From: Niabella sp.
Lineage (GTDB): Bacteria > Bacteroidota > Bacteroidia > Chitinophagales > Chitinophagaceae
DNA length: 64,000 bases
Reading direction: 5' to 3'
NCBI RefSeq assembly: GCF_030150205.1
Contig: NZ_JASLGT010000011.1
Span: 1 to 64,000 of the forward strand
Shown here piece by piece: positions 61,740 through 64,000 of the stretch. Numbering within the stretch: the first letter of the stretch is position 1; each line of letters begins with the position of its first letter. The translations under genes were made by a program, and so were the position numbers. The notes beneath the pieces are model-generated. The model saw nothing but the letters and a program-made list of their open reading frames with translations. It was not told where the DNA came from and made no database searches.

Positions 61740-63746
61740 ATGGCGAAAAAAATAAAGAAGAAAAAAAATAAATCATCTTCTGGAGGCGAGCAATTGCTCA
61801 AAGGAACCCTGGAAGTAACAAAATCCGGGAGAGGGTTTGTCATCGTTCCCGGTCAGGAAGAAGATGTATTGGTCCGTCCGGAAGACCTGCGCAATGCGAT
61901 GGACGGGGATGTGGTACGGGTAAAATTAACTTCCGGTTATGATACAAAACTCAAGGGCAAGATCATGGAAGTGGTGCAGCGTAACCGTACGGAGTTTATC
62001 GGTACGCTTCAGCTGAACAGGGGATTTGGCTTTGTGCTGGGCGATAAAGAAAAAGGATTGCCGGATATTTATATAGCAGAAGAGCACCTGAACGGAGCGT
62101 TGAACGGACAAAAAGTGGTGGCGAAAATGCTGCGCTGGGAAAAAGAAGATAAGCGACCGGTAGGAGCGATTGTTTCCATACTGGATGAAGCGCAGGCGGG
62201 GGATATTGCCATGAAAGAAACCCTGCTTGAAAAAGGGTTCTCATTGTCGTTCCCGGATGAAGCCATGGAAGTGGCCAACCGCATTCCGGATGCTATTACG
62301 AAGGAGGACCTGGCAAAACGGAAAGACATCCGCAATATTCTCACCTTTACCATCGACCCCGAAGATGCCAAAGATTTCGATGATGCCATTTCGTTCCGCA
62401 TATTGAAAAATGGCAACTACGAAGTAGGCGTGCATATCGCCGATGTAAGTCATTATGTGGTTCCCGGTACGGCACTGGATGATGAAGCGTACCTGCGGGC
62501 TACTTCGGTGTACCTGCCAGACAGGGTAAACCCGATGTTGCCGGAACATATCTCCAATGTGCTGTGCTCATTAAGGCCGGACGAGGATAAGCTTACCTTT
62601 TCAGCCATCTTCCAGATGAATGAAAAAGCAGAGGTGAAACAATACTGGCTGGGGAAAACAGTGATCCGTTCGAAACGGCGGTTTACGTATGAGGAGGCGC
62701 AGGCGATCATTGAAACCGGACAGGGAGATCATGCGGAGGTGATCGGGTTGGTAAATAAACTATCCCAGCGGCTGCGTCAGAACCGCTTTGATGAAGGCGC
62801 CATCAATTTTAACTCCACTGAAGTACGCTTTAAACTGGATGCGAATGGGGTGCCTACCGGTATTGTATTAAAAGTAAGTAAAGAAGCGCATCAACTCATT
62901 GAGGAACTGATGCTGCTGGCCAACAAATACGTAGCGGAAACCGCTTCAAAAGTAAAGATCAATAATAAAACACTGCCATTTCCTTACCGGATCCATGATA
63001 CGCCGGATGAGGAAAAGTTATTGCCCTTTGTAGCTTTTGCCCATAAGTTTGGGTACAAATTTGATATTTCCAGTGCTGAAACCATTGCGGCTTCTTTTGA
63101 TAAATTATTAAAAGACATCAAAGGCCGGCCGGAAGAAGCGGTATTGCAGCAGCTGGGCATCCGCACCATGGCCAAGGCCAAATACACATCTTCCAATATT
63201 GGTCACTACGGACTTGGATTTGAAAATTACTGTCATTTTACGTCGCCCATACGCCGGTACCCGGATATTATGGTACACCGCATCCTGCTGGAGATCCTGG
63301 AAGACAAGGCTAAAATAGATAAGAAGCTCGAAGAAAAATGTAAGCATTGCAGCGAACGCGAACGGGCCGCCATGGAGGCGGAGCGCAGCGCCAACAAATA
63401 CAAACAGGTAGAGTATATGCAACAGTTTGTAGGGGAAGAATTTGACGCGATTGTGAGTGGCGTTTCCAAATTTGGCTTCTGGGCAGAAACCGTTGATCAT
63501 TTGTGTGAGGGCATGGTTGGTATGACCAGTCTTGCAGAATATGATTCATTTAAGCATTCCGAAGCCGATTATGCCATTGTAGGCATGCGCACCGGCATTA
63601 AGTTTACGATGGGCGATAAGGTACGCATACAGGTGGTGGCTGCCAATCTTGAAAAACGCTATCTCGATTATCATTGGGTAAAACCCGAATTGCTGGATAC
63701 ACCTGCAAAGGGCAGCCGGACAAAAAAGAAAAAGCAGGCTCCCTAA
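61740..63746 (+). CDS. rnr: Ribonuclease R
   Basis: 3'-to-5' exoribonuclease that digests structured RNA. Started at the ATG at 61740 (MAKKIKKKKNKSSSG, 668 residues); a TTG 7 codons upstream would overlap lpxK. Domains: Lys-rich N-terminus, two cold-shock domains (about 25-160), the RNB catalytic domain (about 195-530) with the metal-binding TIDPEDAKDFDDAISF, and a C-terminal S1 domain (about 575-655) followed by a basic tail. It ends the compact run from DUF3822. Confidence 0.96.
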   Translation: MAKKIKKKKNKSSSGGEQLLKGTLEVTKSGRGFVIVPGQEEDVLVRPEDLRNAMDGDVVRVKLTSGYDTKLKGKIMEVVQRNRTEFIGTLQLNRGFGFVLGDKEKGLPDIYIAEEHLNGALNGQKVVAKMLRWEKEDKRPVGAIVSILDEAQAGDIAMKETLLEKGFSLSFPDEAMEVANRIPDAITKEDLAKRKDIRNILTFTIDPEDAKDFDDAISFRILKNGNYEVGVHIADVSHYVVPGTALDDEAYLRATSVYLPDRVNPMLPEHISNVLCSLRPDEDKLTFSAIFQMNEKAEVKQYWLGKTVIRSKRRFTYEEAQAIIETGQGDHAEVIGLVNKLSQRLRQNRFDEGAINFNSTEVRFKLDANGVPTGIVLKVSKEAHQLIEELMLLANKYVAETASKVKINNKTLPFPYRIHDTPDEEKLLPFVAFAHKFGYKFDISSAETIAASFDKLLKDIKGRPEEAVLQQLGIRTMAKAKYTSSNIGHYGLGFENYCHFTSPIRRYPDIMVHRILLEILEDKAKIDKKLEEKCKHCSERERAAMEAERSANKYKQVEYMQQFVGEEFDAIVSGVSKFGFWAETVDHLCEGMVGMTSLAEYDSFKHSEADYAIVGMRTGIKFTMGDKVRIQVVAANLEKRYLDYHWVKPELLDTPAKGSRTKKKKQAP

Positions 63747-63751
63747 AGGGC

Positions 63752-63767
63752 CCTCCGGAATCGGAGG
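63752..63767 (+). terminator. Short hairpin after rnr
   Basis: Stem CCTCCG (63752-63757)/CGGAGG (63762-63767), 4-base loop, only a weak T tail. Possible end of the rnr transcript. Confidence 0.35.
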
Positions 63768-63868
63768 AATATTGTTCCGTATATCCGGGAGATAGTGTGA
63801 AGGTCGTTCACTTGCCGTGCCGATAGTTATCGGAATTGTTCCGGCATCTAAAATGCACACCGATCAAT

Positions 63869-63900
63869 CGGTTTTGATCCGCCATAGCGGATCAAAACCG
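63869..63900. repeat. Perfect 14-bp inverted repeat near the right edge
   Basis: CGGTTTTGATCCGC (63869-63882) and GCGGATCAAAACCG (63887-63900) with a 4-base loop CATA. It has no T tail. The last 250 bases of the window hold no gene I can support. Confidence 0.85.
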
Positions 63901-64000
63901 CAACACCGTATAAAGCGACTTTTGAACAGCCTTTTTTCATTTGGCAGGTTGCTGTTTTTTAAAAGCATAAAAAGATTTTTGGATAAAGGGCGCATTGCGA

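Overview
The window looks like chromosomal DNA from a member of the Bacteroidota, most likely the Chitinophagaceae. The family-level placement is inference from overall protein style. The phylum-level call rests on promoters of the TTTG-N19/20-TAnnTTTG type (best before pepT, tex, pdhB and the 27.2 kb operon), many lipoproteins with an xxSC/xxAC lipobox, the DUF3822-rsmD pair, type B L31, a Bacteroidota-type GlmU-like protein, a B3 metallo-beta-lactamase with a Gln zinc ligand, and weak Shine-Dalgarno sequences. I see no rRNA, tRNA, CRISPR array, prophage or replication origin.

The most notable region is 1.26-11.6 kb, a co-directional block. It encodes a membrane-anchored Ser/Thr kinase, an FhaA-like protein, a 21-residue membrane peptide overlapping the next start by one base, a membrane-anchored PP2C phosphatase, a 1347-residue fusion of a SEDS (RodA/FtsW) glycosyltransferase to a class B penicillin-binding protein, an FHA protein, and a Ser/Thr kinase fused to an FHA domain. 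This gene set parallels the actinobacterial fhaA-fhaB-pstP-rodA-pbpA-pknA-pknB locus, but here the polymerase and transpeptidase are one polypeptide. I propose a phospho-signalling system that controls a cell-wall synthase.

11.7-34.8 kb is mostly housekeeping with small accessory inserts: panD, a LysM/SH3b envelope protein, a type II toxin-antitoxin pair, fmt, an FKBP-type isomerase, pepT, an SPFH protein, prmC, ribD, a YigZ-like protein, a beta-propeller lactonase-like protein, an ecotin-like lipoprotein, a sterol-desaturase-like membrane enzyme, tex, a GOB-like metallo-beta-lactamase, trxB, folB and cdd. 35.0-35.7 kb is a small IS200/REP-type mobile unit: a Y1 transposase gene bracketed by palindromes.

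35.9-44.3 kb carries panB, four tandem 120-bp repeats, a ppk1-ppx polyphosphate pair, a YajQ-family gene, L31, and a GlmU-like gene overlapping tpiA. 44.5-51.8 kb is a surface-glycan cluster: three glycosyltransferases, a polysaccharide pyruvyl transferase, an ABC exporter and a fucosyltransferase-like protein. 51.9-57.0 kb has an NtrC-like regulator without a DNA-binding domain, pdhB, a YpdA-like reductase, a duplicated intergenic repeat and a thiolase. 57.3-63.7 kb has a NamZ-type muramidase and a compact run of DUF3822, rsmD, a 5-formyl-THF cyclo-ligase, lpxK and rnr.

A dispersed family of low-complexity intergenic words (variants of 'aactgaaaactgataact' and 'gtttcaggttcaatgttccagg') recurs near 9.1, 11.65, 36.8-37.2 and 55.4-55.8 kb. 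Starts were corrected where the longest open frame ran past a better ATG or across a promoter.
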